Part shown: piece by piece, positions 53,507-61,479 of the stretch
Layout: each line of letters starts with the position of its first letter
Position numbering within the stretch: the first letter of the stretch is position 1
Source of the DNA: Lachnospiraceae bacterium
Lineage (GTDB): Bacteria; Bacillota; Clostridia; Lachnospirales; Lachnospiraceae
Length of the DNA stretch: 64,000 bases
Reading direction: 5' to 3'
Assembly: GCA_003507655.1 (NCBI GenBank)
Contig: DNUZ01000024.1
Coordinates: forward strand, 186,001-250,000
The notes under the pieces: generated by a model
Databases searched by the model: none
What the model was told of the DNA's origin: nothing
What the model saw: only the letters and a program-made list of their open reading frames with translations
Made by a program: the position numbers and the translations under genes

Positions 53507-55608
53507 GAATGGAACATAAAAAAAGCAATCATTCATGGGATGAAGAAGAAATAAAAAAATACTTAGAACAGTCAGCAGAGGCAGAGGAGATCCCGCCGGA
53601 GTTAGAGACAGAGAATATGCGGAAATATATAAAAACGCAAACGACCGGTGAGCAGCAAAAGAAACATAAAAATATAACTGGAAACATCAAACACTGGTAT
53701 CCTGCTGTAACCGCAGCATGTCTATGTATCATCCTGCTCGCAGGAGTTAGTGGGATCACAAGAAAAGCGGGAACAGATCAGCAGACATATGGTACGAAGT
53801 CACAGACGAAGGACACGGCTGCTCATACAACCTATCATAACATATATCAGCAGTTTTCCGAACTTTGGCAGGGAGAATATGTACAGGGAGAGGTACAGGA
53901 ATATGCCATCGGAACGCTGGATACAGCCGATATGGCAAGAACGACAGCGGGTAACGAAGAAAGTTCAGATGCTGTTCGGAGTGAGACAAAAAAAGAAAGC
54001 AGTGATCAGACAGAGCATGGAGTTACTAATACACAGGAAAAAAATGTGGATGAAGGAGATGTTATAAAAAACGATGGAAGATACCTCTATCAGGTGATTT
54101 CAGAAGAAACGAAGACTGGCACCTCGGGGAATTATGCCATTCAGATCACAGATACCCAAAACGGATTGAAGCGAAAGAGCAAGATTCGTGGCTTTGAAAG
54201 TATTTCTGATTTTTATATATGGAAAGACCGGCTGATCGTCATAGAATCCTGTGAATTAAATAACAGTGACACCAGTACGACAGAAGATATTGCTTTGTTA
54301 AATAAACAGATGTATACAGGAACTGCTTATTGTAAGATTCATATCTATGATACGAAGAATCGCAACAAACCAAAGAAAATCCATACTTTTACGGTAAAAG
54401 GCAGCTATGAGGATTCCAGAATTTCCGATGGATATTTCTACTTTTTTGCGCAGAACATCACGCAGAAACCGGATAAAGAGGAGAATTATGAGGAGTATAT
54501 CCCGGTGGTAGATGGAAAATTGTTGAGTGAAAAAGATATTTTTCTGCCGGAGGACTGTTTAAGCACTTCCTATCTGGTCATGGCATCAATTGATCTAAAA
54601 AAGCCGGAGAAGTTTCAAGATACCAAGGCAGTAGTGACCGGGGCAGAGCTATTTTATGTAAGTGAAAAAAATATCTATGTGACAGACAGCAGTTATCCGG
54701 ACTGGGAAGAAGCAGGAACGCAGAGCGACAGTACGAAGATCAGCAGGATTTCTTATCGGGATGGAAAAATGAAATTAGAGGCATCCGGAAGTGTTGAAGG
54801 AGTTTTGACGGATGATATGGCAATGAGTGAATATCAGGGAAATCTTCGGATCGCAACCACAAAGACGGCATACGGGATCGAGAAAGTGACGGACGATATC
54901 GATGGAGAGATCATCGGATATGATACGCAGGAAAGCACAACGTATAACCAGCTTTATATTTTAGGAAAAAATCTGAAGATCAAAGGAAAAATAGAGAATC
55001 TCGCAAAAGGTGAAGAGATTTATGCAGTCCGTTTTTTGGGAAATACCGGATATGTGGTGACATTTCGACAAACAGATCCGCTTTTTTCCATAGACTTGTC
55101 TGATCCGAAGAAACCGAAGGTTTTAGGAAAATTGAAGATCAGTGGTTTTTCCGAATATCTGCATGGATACGGCGAAGGAATGCTGTTAGGACTTGGAATG
55201 GAAGCGGATGAAAAAGATGGAGCGATAGAAGGAATGAAACTGTCCATGTTTGATATTTCAGATCCTTCCGATGTAAAAGAAACGGCAAAAGAAGATCTGA
55301 CAGAGTATGGCTACGCAGAAGCACTTTATAATTATAAAGAGGTCTTAGCGGATCAGGAAAAAAATCTGATAGGCTTTTTAGCAAGCGGATATGACAAAAC
55401 CGATAAATACCGCTGTGACTATCTGCTGTATTCTTATGAGAACGGAAAGTTTGTACAGCGGATGAAGATGGACTGCAAGGAAAAGGGAAATGTGGTCGGC
55501 TATATTCGCGGAACCTATATCGGAGATAGTTTTTATCTGTTATACGAAGACGGAATGGTACAAAAATATAGTCTGGATAATGGAGAGTTGGCAGAGACGT
55601 TAGAATGA
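53503..55608 (+). CDS. Membrane-anchored beta-propeller protein, putative anti-sigma partner
   Basis: 701 residues. A cytosolic, acidic N-terminus (1-62; E-E-E-I-K-K-Y-L-E-Q) is followed by one membrane helix (about 66-84, C-L-C-I-I-L-L-A-G-V). The large extracellular part (about 170-700) consists of repeated beta strands and matches the Beta_propel type of secreted domain (V-D-E-G-D-V-I-K-N-D-G-R-Y-L-Y near 183 is its usual start). No protease or sugar-cleaving motif is seen. The ATGA overlap with the sigma gene and the topology suggest that the N-terminus holds the sigma factor and the propeller senses an outside ligand; this is inference. Confidence 0.78.
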   Translation: MRMEHKKSNHSWDEEEIKKYLEQSAEAEEIPPELETENMRKYIKTQTTGEQQKKHKNITGNIKHWYPAVTAACLCIILLAGVSGITRKAGTDQQTYGTKSQTKDTAAHTTYHNIYQQFSELWQGEYVQGEVQEYAIGTLDTADMARTTAGNEESSDAVRSETKKESSDQTEHGVTNTQEKNVDEGDVIKNDGRYLYQVISEETKTGTSGNYAIQITDTQNGLKRKSKIRGFESISDFYIWKDRLIVIESCELNNSDTSTTEDIALLNKQMYTGTAYCKIHIYDTKNRNKPKKIHTFTVKGSYEDSRISDGYFYFFAQNITQKPDKEENYEEYIPVVDGKLLSEKDIFLPEDCLSTSYLVMASIDLKKPEKFQDTKAVVTGAELFYVSEKNIYVTDSSYPDWEEAGTQSDSTKISRISYRDGKMKLEASGSVEGVLTDDMAMSEYQGNLRIATTKTAYGIEKVTDDIDGEIIGYDTQESTTYNQLYILGKNLKIKGKIENLAKGEEIYAVRFLGNTGYVVTFRQTDPLFSIDLSDPKKPKVLGKLKISGFSEYLHGYGEGMLLGLGMEADEKDGAIEGMKLSMFDISDPSDVKETAKEDLTEYGYAEALYNYKEVLADQEKNLIGFLASGYDKTDKYRCDYLLYSYENGKFVQRMKMDCKEKGNVVGYIRGTYIGDSFYLLYEDGMVQKYSLDNGELAETLE

Positions 55609-55627
55609 TCAGAATAGAATAAAAAAA

Positions 55628-55671
55628 TATCCCCGAAAATTCTTTATAATCAAAGGAAAATTCGGGGATGT
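55628..55671. terminator. Bidirectional terminator between convergent genes
   Basis: ATCCCCGAAAATT pairs with AATTCGGGGAT around an AT-rich loop. On the - strand it is followed by ATTTTTTT, so it works best for the phosphofructokinase gene; the + strand tail is weaker (GTTCGTTT). Confidence 0.85.
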
Positions 55672-55696
55672 TCGTTTATGGCATATTCTCTGCCGT

Positions 55697-56932
55697 TTAT
55701 GCTTTAGTCAGGTGAGAGATATCCATATAGTCAGGCAGACCGTTCTTATACCGGATATCCGGTTCTCCAATGATCAATGGACGTAAGTATTCGTACATCG
55801 GAGGGAGAACATCGTTACCTGCTTCATTGATCCATTCACGAGGAACGGAACGGATCTCATTTGCAATCTTAGCTACATTTTCGTGTCCGTAAGCAACCTT
55901 GTATGGATTAGAAGAAAGACGTTTTAAGGTAACCATGCAGCCGGTAACCCCTTCCTCTGCTAATTCTACGGCATGATGTCCAAGCTCGAAGGACTCGGTT
56001 AAATCTGTTGCAGAAGAGATATGTGCACCGGAACGCTGAAGAACATTGATCTCAATGGAGCGTACCTTAATGTCAATGTTGGATGTTACAAAATTCTCTA
56101 AGGCTTTGCCGGCGCCGCTTAAGTGGCTGTGACCAAAACCATCGGTGGTCTGGGAGGCAGCACTGATATAATTTCCGTTTTTGTCGCGGATACCCTCAGA
56201 TACGGCAACGATAACCGTGTTCTGTTTTTTCAAAAGCTCTTTTACATCTGCTAAGAACTGAGCAGTATCAAACGGAGCTTCCGGCAGATAGATCAGATGC
56301 GGAGCCGTATTGTATTCATTTCTTGCAAGTGCTGAAGCAGAAGTCAGCCAGCCTGCATCACGTCCCATGATTTCAATAATTGTTACACTTGGTACCGGAT
56401 AGCTGAAAGTATCATGTGCAATCTCTAAGATCGTAGATGCAATGTATTTTGCAGCGGAGCCAAAACCAGGTGTATGGTCTGTCAGACAGAGGTCATTGTC
56501 GATCGTCTTAGGAACACCGATGACTCTGACATCACTTCCGATAGAAGCTGCATATTGTGATAATTTTAACGCAGTGTCCATGGAGTCATTTCCTCCGATA
56601 TAGAAAAAAGCACCGATATTTAAACTTTCAAACATTTCAAAAATCTGTGCATAAGTTTCAGGTGATTCTTCCACGGTAGGAAGTTTGTAACGGCAGGAAC
56701 CTAAATACATAGACGGTGTGTGTTTTAACCTGTTCAGCGTCTCTTCGTTGGCGACAATCTCACTCAGATTGATCATATTATTATTTAAAATTCCTAAAAT
56801 ACCGTTGACGGAACCGTAGATTGTATCAAATATCTGGGAGTCCTTTACCCCTTTGACAACACCTGCTAAGCTGGCGTTGATCGCAACGGTAGGACCGCCG
56901 GATTGTGCAACGATGCAATTCTTTTTACCCAT
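55697..56932 (-). CDS. PPi-dependent 6-phosphofructokinase
   Basis: 411 residues. N-terminus C-I-V-A-Q-S-G-G-P-T-V-A-I-N (phosphate site); I-G-G-N-D-S-M-D near 113 in place of the G-G-D-G-S of ATP enzymes; V-P-K-T-I-D-N-D near 142, where Lys replaces the Gly of ATP enzymes; M-G-R-D-A-G-W near 190. The Asp and Lys pattern marks PPi users. It interconverts fructose-6-P and fructose-1,6-bisphosphate with pyrophosphate, saving ATP, and is reversible. AAGGAGATTTTT precedes the ATG. It is read against the flow of the window and ends in the bidirectional terminator. Confidence 0.9.
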   Translation of the reverse strand: MGKKNCIVAQSGGPTVAINASLAGVVKGVKDSQIFDTIYGSVNGILGILNNNMINLSEIVANEETLNRLKHTPSMYLGSCRYKLPTVEESPETYAQIFEMFESLNIGAFFYIGGNDSMDTALKLSQYAASIGSDVRVIGVPKTIDNDLCLTDHTPGFGSAAKYIASTILEIAHDTFSYPVPSVTIIEIMGRDAGWLTSASALARNEYNTAPHLIYLPEAPFDTAQFLADVKELLKKQNTVIVAVSEGIRDKNGNYISAASQTTDGFGHSHLSGAGKALENFVTSNIDIKVRSIEINVLQRSGAHISSATDLTESFELGHHAVELAEEGVTGCMVTLKRLSSNPYKVAYGHENVAKIANEIRSVPREWINEAGNDVLPPMYEYLRPLIIGEPDIRYKNGLPDYMDISHLTKA

Positions 56933-56970
56933 AAAAATCTCCTTCTCTAATACTGTATATTTATATATTT

Positions 56971-57000
56971 ATGATAGCGAAAAACAGGGAATATCGCAAG
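56971..57000 (-). promoter_or_regulatory. Candidate phosphofructokinase promoter
   Basis: On the - strand TTGCGA (57000-56995), 18 bp, TATCAT (56976-56971), about 40 bp before the start codon. Confidence 0.4.
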
Positions 57001-57048
57001 GTTTATTTATATTATTTATGCATCCTTTACACAAAATATGAAGAAAGA

Positions 57049-57642
57049 TTAAAGCAGTTGGACATGAAACGCCGTTGTCTGTGGTGGAATACTCGAAGTC
57101 TGGAAATTTGCATGTGTGATCCGGACCCGTTGTCCCGGCTGCAGTGCCCGGATGCTGATCGGTCTGCCGGAGCGGTCAGTGATCGTGGCATTTGAGAGAA
57201 GATATTTTGTCTGGCTGTTGATATCAAAAGGGTTGCCGGTATAGAGAATCTCATTGACCGGATCGACCATGGCAACCCGTCCGGTTGTAGTGGTAGAGGA
57301 AGAAGTCTGAAAATCCCTTCTGGCAACGATTAAAAAAGCGGTCGACTGTGGCGGGATGCTGCGTGTCATTGCAGAAGAAAAGACAACGTTGACCCACATA
57401 CCCTTTCGTATATCGGAAAGCCGTATCTGCCGTCCTAAAGAATCTAACAGGACAGTATTCCTTGTAATATTTAATCTCAGATTCTGTATCGAAGTTGTTC
57501 GGTTGGCACCTGCTGTTGCATAAGAAACTAACAGATAACCGTTAGAAGAGCGGTTTGCAGGGACAACCTCCTCAACAAAAGCGTTATCAATACGCATGAC
57601 ATTTCCCTGTTGTGAAATGGTTCCGCGGGGATCACGATCCAT
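57049..57642 (-). CDS. Protein of unknown function with an internal duplication
   Basis: 197 residues, no signal peptide or membrane helix. Two similar halves: about 52-109 (L-R-L-N-I-T-R-N-T-V-L-L-D to T-A-F-L-I-V) and about 143-197 (T-K-Y-L-L-S-N-A-T-I-T-D to T-A-F-H-V-Q). Each ends S-I-P-P-Q-(S/T)-T-A-F. The predicted fold is all beta, like small barrels. I do not recognise the family. It could be cytosolic or exported by an unseen route. Its ATG is followed by M-D-R-D-P-R-G; no very strong RBS was seen. Confidence 0.65.
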   Translation of the reverse strand: MDRDPRGTISQQGNVMRIDNAFVEEVVPANRSSNGYLLVSYATAGANRTTSIQNLRLNITRNTVLLDSLGRQIRLSDIRKGMWVNVVFSSAMTRSIPPQSTAFLIVARRDFQTSSSTTTTGRVAMVDPVNEILYTGNPFDINSQTKYLLSNATITDRSGRPISIRALQPGQRVRITHANFQTSSIPPQTTAFHVQLL

Positions 57643-57798
57643 AATGTGTTCTCCAATAAAAAATAAGATTCTTATTATAAATATGCCGAAGCAGAAAAGA
57701 TGTGAAATCAGCAGATGGCGAATAAAGGAAAGGCATACGACCCATACTAAAAAGTGTTTGTAAGGAGAAATAGAAAACAGAGATAAGGAGGGGAAAGG

Positions 57799-57978
57799 AT
57801 GAGAGAAGAGATGCCGATCGGATTCGGATTTGCGTTAGCGGAAAATGAAAAAGCAATGTCAAGTTTTGCAAAAATGACCGAAGAGGAGAAAAAGCAGGTC
57901 ATGGAAGCAGCAAGAAGCGTACAGACCAAGAGTGGGATGCGGAGTCTGGTGGAAGACCTTGGAAAATTAGAAGGATAA
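57799..57978 (+). CDS. 59-residue soluble protein of unknown function
   Basis: Starts M-R-E-E-M-P-I-G-F-G-F-A-L-A-E-N-E with AAGGAGGGG 4-12 nt upstream, and is mostly helical (F-A-K-M-T-E-E-E-K-K-Q-V-M-E-A-A). M-T-E-E-E-K near the middle followed by a basic helix is common in small Clostridia proteins of unknown role. It lies between a - strand gene and the GntR operon; TTGACA of the GntR promoter begins 19 bp after its stop. The strong RBS and sensible composition support a real gene. Confidence 0.65.
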   Translation: MREEMPIGFGFALAENEKAMSSFAKMTEEEKKQVMEAARSVQTKSGMRSLVEDLGKLEG

Positions 57979-57996
57979 AAAATAAAAGAACAGGTG

Positions 57997-58025
57997 TTGA
58001 CAGTCAGCGATAATTGCAATATAGT
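57997..58025 (+). promoter_or_regulatory. Promoter of the GntR-ABC operon
   Basis: TTGACA (57997-58002), 17 bp, TATAGT (58020-58025). The -10 box is the first part of the operator palindrome. Confidence 0.85.
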
Positions 58026-58050
58026 GTACTTAGATGATAAGTACACTATA
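58020..58050. promoter_or_regulatory. GntR (YtrA-type) operator
   Basis: TATAGTGTACTTA, 5-bp spacer GATGA, TAAGTACACTATA: a perfect 13-bp inverted repeat covering the -10 box and start site, 21 bp before the GTG start of the GntR gene. Strong case for autorepression. Confidence 0.9.
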
Positions 58051-58071
58051 TTACATTCCGGAGGTGAAACA

Positions 58072-58449
58072 GTGGAAATCATTATCAGTTCTAACACAAA
58101 TAAACCGATTTATGAACAGATCACCGAGCAGATAAAAGCAATGGTCATGTGTGGAGAATTAAAAAACGGAGACCCGATCCCATCCATGCGGGCATTGGCA
58201 AAATCCCTGCATGTCAGTGTGATCACCGTGCAAAGGGCATATGAAGATCTGCAAAGAGACGGTTTTATAGAGACCACGGTCGGCAGAGGAAGTTTTATAT
58301 CGGCAAATAGCAAAGAATTTTATCAGGAGGAACAGCAAAAAGATATCGAACATCATTTAGAAGAAGCGGTGCAGAAGGCACGCAGATGTGGGATCTCATT
58401 AGAAAAGCTGATAGAACTTCTGAACATATTTTATGAGGAGGATACATAA
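58072..58449 (+). CDS. GntR family regulator, YtrA subfamily
   Basis: 125 residues from GTG 58072; CCGGAGGTGAAACA is the RBS, while an upstream ATG at 57994 lies in the promoter. The winged helix is about 10-75 (P-I-Y-E-Q-I-T-E-Q-I-K, I-P-S-M-R-A-L-A-K-S-L, T-V-Q-R-A-Y-E-D-L). The short C-terminal helical part (about 80-125) is the YtrA type, without a ligand-binding domain, usually found with ABC transporters for drugs or cell-wall antibiotics. It overlaps the ABC gene by 1 bp (TAATG). Confidence 0.9.
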   Translation: MEIIISSNTNKPIYEQITEQIKAMVMCGELKNGDPIPSMRALAKSLHVSVITVQRAYEDLQRDGFIETTVGRGSFISANSKEFYQEEQQKDIEHHLEEAVQKARRCGISLEKLIELLNIFYEEDT

Positions 58450-59306
58450 TGGAAAACGCATTAAGGGTTTCGCATGTCAGTAAAGATTATCCGGGATTTT
58501 CTTTAAAGGATATATCCTTTGAACTGCCAAAAGGCAGCGTGATGGGTCTGATAGGGCAGAACGGAGCCGGAAAGACCACAACACTGAAGTCCATTTTAGG
58601 ACTGGTCTCCAGTGAAGGGGAGATCGAAATCTTAGGAAGTGTTTCAGGAAAAGAGACACTTGCAAAGAAAGAAGAGATCGGTGTTGTTTTTGATGAGATG
58701 AACTTTTACGAGACACTGACCCCGGAAAAGACGGGAAAGATTTTTAACAAAATATATAAAAACTGGGATATGAAGCAGTATCAGGAATATTTAAAAAAAT
58801 TCCGGCTCCCGGAGAAAAAAGAGATCAAGACTTTTTCAAAAGGCATGCAGGTAAAGCTGTCTTTGGCAGTTGCATTGTCACACCATGCAAAACTGTTGAT
58901 CTTAGATGAAGCGACCAGCGGTTTAGACCCGGTGATGAGAGATGAGATACTGGACATTTTTTTAGACTTTGTACAGGACGAAGAACATTCTATTCTGGTA
59001 TCCTCACATATCACCAGTGATTTAGAAAAAATCGCAGATTACATTACGTTTATTGACAACGGCAGGGTACTTATGAGCAAACCTAAGGATGAACTGATCT
59101 ATGAATATGGCATTGCGCGGTGCAAAGAAAGCCAGTTCTTGCAGATGGATCAGAGTGAAATACTTACATATCGCAAACAGGAATACCAGTATGAAGTATT
59201 AGTAGATCACAAAGAACAGATCAAAAGAAAATACCCGGACATGGTCGTAGATCATGCAACGTTAGATGAGATTATGCTTCTATATATAAAGGGGGAACGA
59301 AAATGA
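58449..59306 (+). CDS. ABC transporter ATP-binding protein
   Basis: 285 residues. Walker A G-Q-N-G-A-G-K-T-T near residue 36; signature F-S-K-G-M-Q-V-K near 130 (a variant of LSGGQ, as in YtrB/BcrA-like ATPases); Walker B L-L-I-L-D-E-A-T-S-G-L-D near 150. The last 70 residues form a C-terminal extension. With the permease it would export a peptide antibiotic or lipid-linked compound, or sense it; inference from the GntR-ABC operon type. Confidence 0.9.
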   Translation: MENALRVSHVSKDYPGFSLKDISFELPKGSVMGLIGQNGAGKTTTLKSILGLVSSEGEIEILGSVSGKETLAKKEEIGVVFDEMNFYETLTPEKTGKIFNKIYKNWDMKQYQEYLKKFRLPEKKEIKTFSKGMQVKLSLAVALSHHAKLLILDEATSGLDPVMRDEILDIFLDFVQDEEHSILVSSHITSDLEKIADYITFIDNGRVLMSKPKDELIYEYGIARCKESQFLQMDQSEILTYRKQEYQYEVLVDHKEQIKRKYPDMVVDHATLDEIMLLYIKGERK

Positions 59307-59935
59307 GCGGATTATTATTAAAAGATTTCTATACCATTGGACATAATGCAAAACAGATGATTTTGATATTGCTGATCTGGGCAGTCTGTTTTTTGCCGGG
59401 ACGCGATGGAAGCACTTACATTATTATGTGTGCTTCTTTATGTGGTATGATGACGGCGACGACTTTTACCTTTGATGATAAATGCCACTGGGAAAAATAT
59501 GCGATGATCCTGCCAATTTCAAAAAAAGCGTATGTGTTAGAAAAATATGTTTTGCATATGATCTTCTCTCTGTTGGGAGTAGCGGCCGGTACAACAGTTA
59601 CAGTAGTGGCGGACTGGTTCCAGGGAATGAGATTTAAAGGTCCGTTATGGCAGGTAGCGCTGTTCGGATTCGGCATTTCCATGGCAGTGGGTTTCCTGTT
59701 TCTTCCATTATTGTTGAAATATGGTTCAGAAAAGGCAAGGATCATTTTGTTAGGAGCAGTGTTTATTCCGATAATCCTGATTGTTGCATTGGTGTATTTA
59801 GCGGAAAAGACTGGTGCTATTTCCACAGACGAGATAGCGGTAGTTTTTCAATGGGGTATGCCACCGGTATTTATTGCACTACTCATTATTTCCGTTTTAA
59901 TCAGTCAGAAAATTTTCGAAAAAAAAGAATTTTAA
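59303..59935 (+). CDS. ABC-2 type transporter permease
   Basis: 210 residues, six hydrophobic helices (for example I-L-I-L-L-I-W-A-V-C-F-L, F-L-F-L-P-L-L-L, I-P-I-I-L-I-V-A-L-V). N-terminus M-S-G-L-L-L-K-D-F-Y is typical of small ABC-2 permeases in YtrA-type operons. It overlaps the ATPase gene by 4 bp (ATGA). As a half-size permease it probably forms a dimer. Confidence 0.85.
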   Translation: MSGLLLKDFYTIGHNAKQMILILLIWAVCFLPGRDGSTYIIMCASLCGMMTATTFTFDDKCHWEKYAMILPISKKAYVLEKYVLHMIFSLLGVAAGTTVTVVADWFQGMRFKGPLWQVALFGFGISMAVGFLFLPLLLKYGSEKARIILLGAVFIPIILIVALVYLAEKTGAISTDEIAVVFQWGMPPVFIALLIISVLISQKIFEKKEF

Positions 59936-60017
59936 TGTCGAATGCAAAAATATATTAGCAAAACTGCACAAAAAACATCAGGACACAACAAGGCAAGTGT
60001 ACAAAATGATAGCAGTA

Positions 60018-60046
60018 TTGACGAAAAAGAAAAAGGGTATTGATAT
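60018..60046 (+). promoter_or_regulatory. Candidate promoter of the lipase gene
   Basis: TTGACG (60018-60023), 17 bp, TGATAT (60041-60046). About 85 bp of leader follow, without a recognised riboswitch. Confidence 0.55.
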
Positions 60047-60131
60047 ATCTGTTAAAAGAGGCGTAAAATAGTCCTAGGGTTACAGTTACGAAGGGTGATT
60101 TGTACAGATTGTCAATGATGGAGGAATCAAA

Positions 60132-61028
60132 GTGAAATTTGGAAAAATCAAAAAAACAATCTGTATCTTATTAGCAGGAACAATGGTATTGGGAACATCC
60201 CTGACTGCATTTGCCAGTGAGCAGACACCGGCAGATGGCACAGAAACCTATACAAACGTATCAGAGATGGCAAAGTTTACATTTAAAGGGTATAATAATG
60301 GAACACTGCCAACTCCAACCACAACACTCGGACTTTTAGAGTACACTCTTAAGACTTTCGTTATGGGAGACGAGTACAACGGACCAATCGGAATCGTAAA
60401 GGCTGTTTTAAACCAGAATGGAAAAGAGAAAAATGTCTATATCGTGGCATTATCCGGAACGGAATTAATCTGGAGTGATTACACCGGATTGCAGTCAACC
60501 GGTGCAGTAACAGATTTATTATGTGGATTTAATTTAGATAACCCATATATCAAAGCTGTTGTAAAAGCAATGAAACAGAATATTCCGGCAGGTTCTGATG
60601 TAGTGTTCTACGGACACAGTCTTGGAGGAATGATCGCACAGGAAGCAGCAGCGGACAAGACGATCAAGAGAATGTACAATGTAACAAATACAGTTACATT
60701 CGGTTCTCCGTTGATCAAACTGTTAAGCAGACGTGAAGGCTTAGTAAGAAGAATGTGCGATACAGCTGATATTGTTCCTGTATTAAGCGTATATTCACTG
60801 ACACCTCTTGCAGTAATTCAGTATTGGGGAAGCGAACGTTTCTCAGAGGATGGTGGATATAACAGCAAATGGCTTGCAGCACACAACGAAAGTTATCTGC
60901 GCCAGGACGTTTGGGGAGGCTATGATGTTCTGGGTATCAAAGGTGGTAACGCAACAATGACCTTTGATATGGGAGCAGCAGCTTATTATGAAGCACCTGG
61001 AATCAGCTGGCTGCATTTAAAAAAATAA
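60132..61028 (+). CDS. Secreted lipase (class 3) family alpha/beta hydrolase
   Basis: 298 residues. Signal peptide 1-29 (ends T-A-F-A-S). The nucleophile elbow is Y-G-H-S-L-G-G-M-I (Ser about 161) with the class 3 pattern G-x-S-x-G preceded by a beta strand (D-V-V-F-Y-G-H-S-L). An Asp in D-T-A-D-I-V-P near 216 is likely the acid, and a His in A-A-H-N-E-S near 252 is likely the base. Class 3 lipases cut acylglycerols or phospholipids. It could release glycerol or fatty acids outside the cell; the link to the distant glycerol operon is speculation. Confidence 0.8.
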   Translation: MKFGKIKKTICILLAGTMVLGTSLTAFASEQTPADGTETYTNVSEMAKFTFKGYNNGTLPTPTTTLGLLEYTLKTFVMGDEYNGPIGIVKAVLNQNGKEKNVYIVALSGTELIWSDYTGLQSTGAVTDLLCGFNLDNPYIKAVVKAMKQNIPAGSDVVFYGHSLGGMIAQEAAADKTIKRMYNVTNTVTFGSPLIKLLSRREGLVRRMCDTADIVPVLSVYSLTPLAVIQYWGSERFSEDGGYNSKWLAAHNESYLRQDVWGGYDVLGIKGGNATMTFDMGAAAYYEAPGISWLHLKK

Positions 61029-61099
61029 GCATAGCTCATAATATATGTAGAAGAAGGTAAAAAACGTCTGTACAGACACCTTGTAATCTGGACACTATG

Positions 61100-61145
61100 G
61101 ATGCCGATGTAAAGTAAGGGGTTGCTTTGCATCGGTATCTTTTTG
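61100..61145 (+). terminator. Terminator after the lipase gene
   Basis: GATGCCGATGTAAAG pairs with CTTTGCATCGGTATC (three weak positions), followed by TTTTTGC. Confidence 0.85.
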
Positions 61146-61163
61146 CTATATAGGATTGGGAGA

Positions 61164-61388
61164 TTGCACAAAGCCGGGTCTGTTTTGTTCCGTTGTACGA
61201 AAATAAGAAAATCTAAGTCTGCCTGAGCTAGGTTGCGATGGAGTGACGTGTACGTCTTAGACACCCCGTCCATGGGGTGCTAAGACTTTTGCTGCCGTCC
61301 ATGGCAGCAAAACACTAGACATGAACAGCCAGACTAAGATTTACTAATTTTCTTTCAAAGTCACAAAAGCAGCTCCGGCTTTGTGCAA
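61164..61388. repeat. Structured palindromic element D (225 bp)
   Basis: A perfect 14-bp outer stem (TTGCACAAAGCCGG, 61164-61177, with 61375-61388). A second imperfect stem pairs AAAATCTAAGTCTG (61208-61221) with CAGACTAAGATTT (61330-61342). Two hairpins side by side carry the same loop: CACCCC-GTCCAT-GGGGTG (within 61254-61286) and GCTGCC-GTCCAT-GGCAGC (within 61287-61312). TGAGCTAGGTTGCGA (61224-61238) faintly resembles the GGCTC/TTCGCC pair of the other elements. Placement in the same group is uncertain. Confidence 0.62.
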
Positions 61389-61479
61389 GTTGCCAGCTAC
61401 TAAGTTATAAAGCAATGCTTTGTTTTTTATAAGAATTATTTTATAATAGATGGCAGAGATCATAACGAGGAGAGAAAGC

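Larger units (their letters stand above)
61029..61479. other. Gene-free region of about 450 bp with a terminator and structured element D
   Basis: No gene seen. Contents: a terminator (61100-61145), element D (61164-61388) and a TATAAT (61442-61447) that should be the -10 box for the PRTase gene. Confidence 0.7.
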
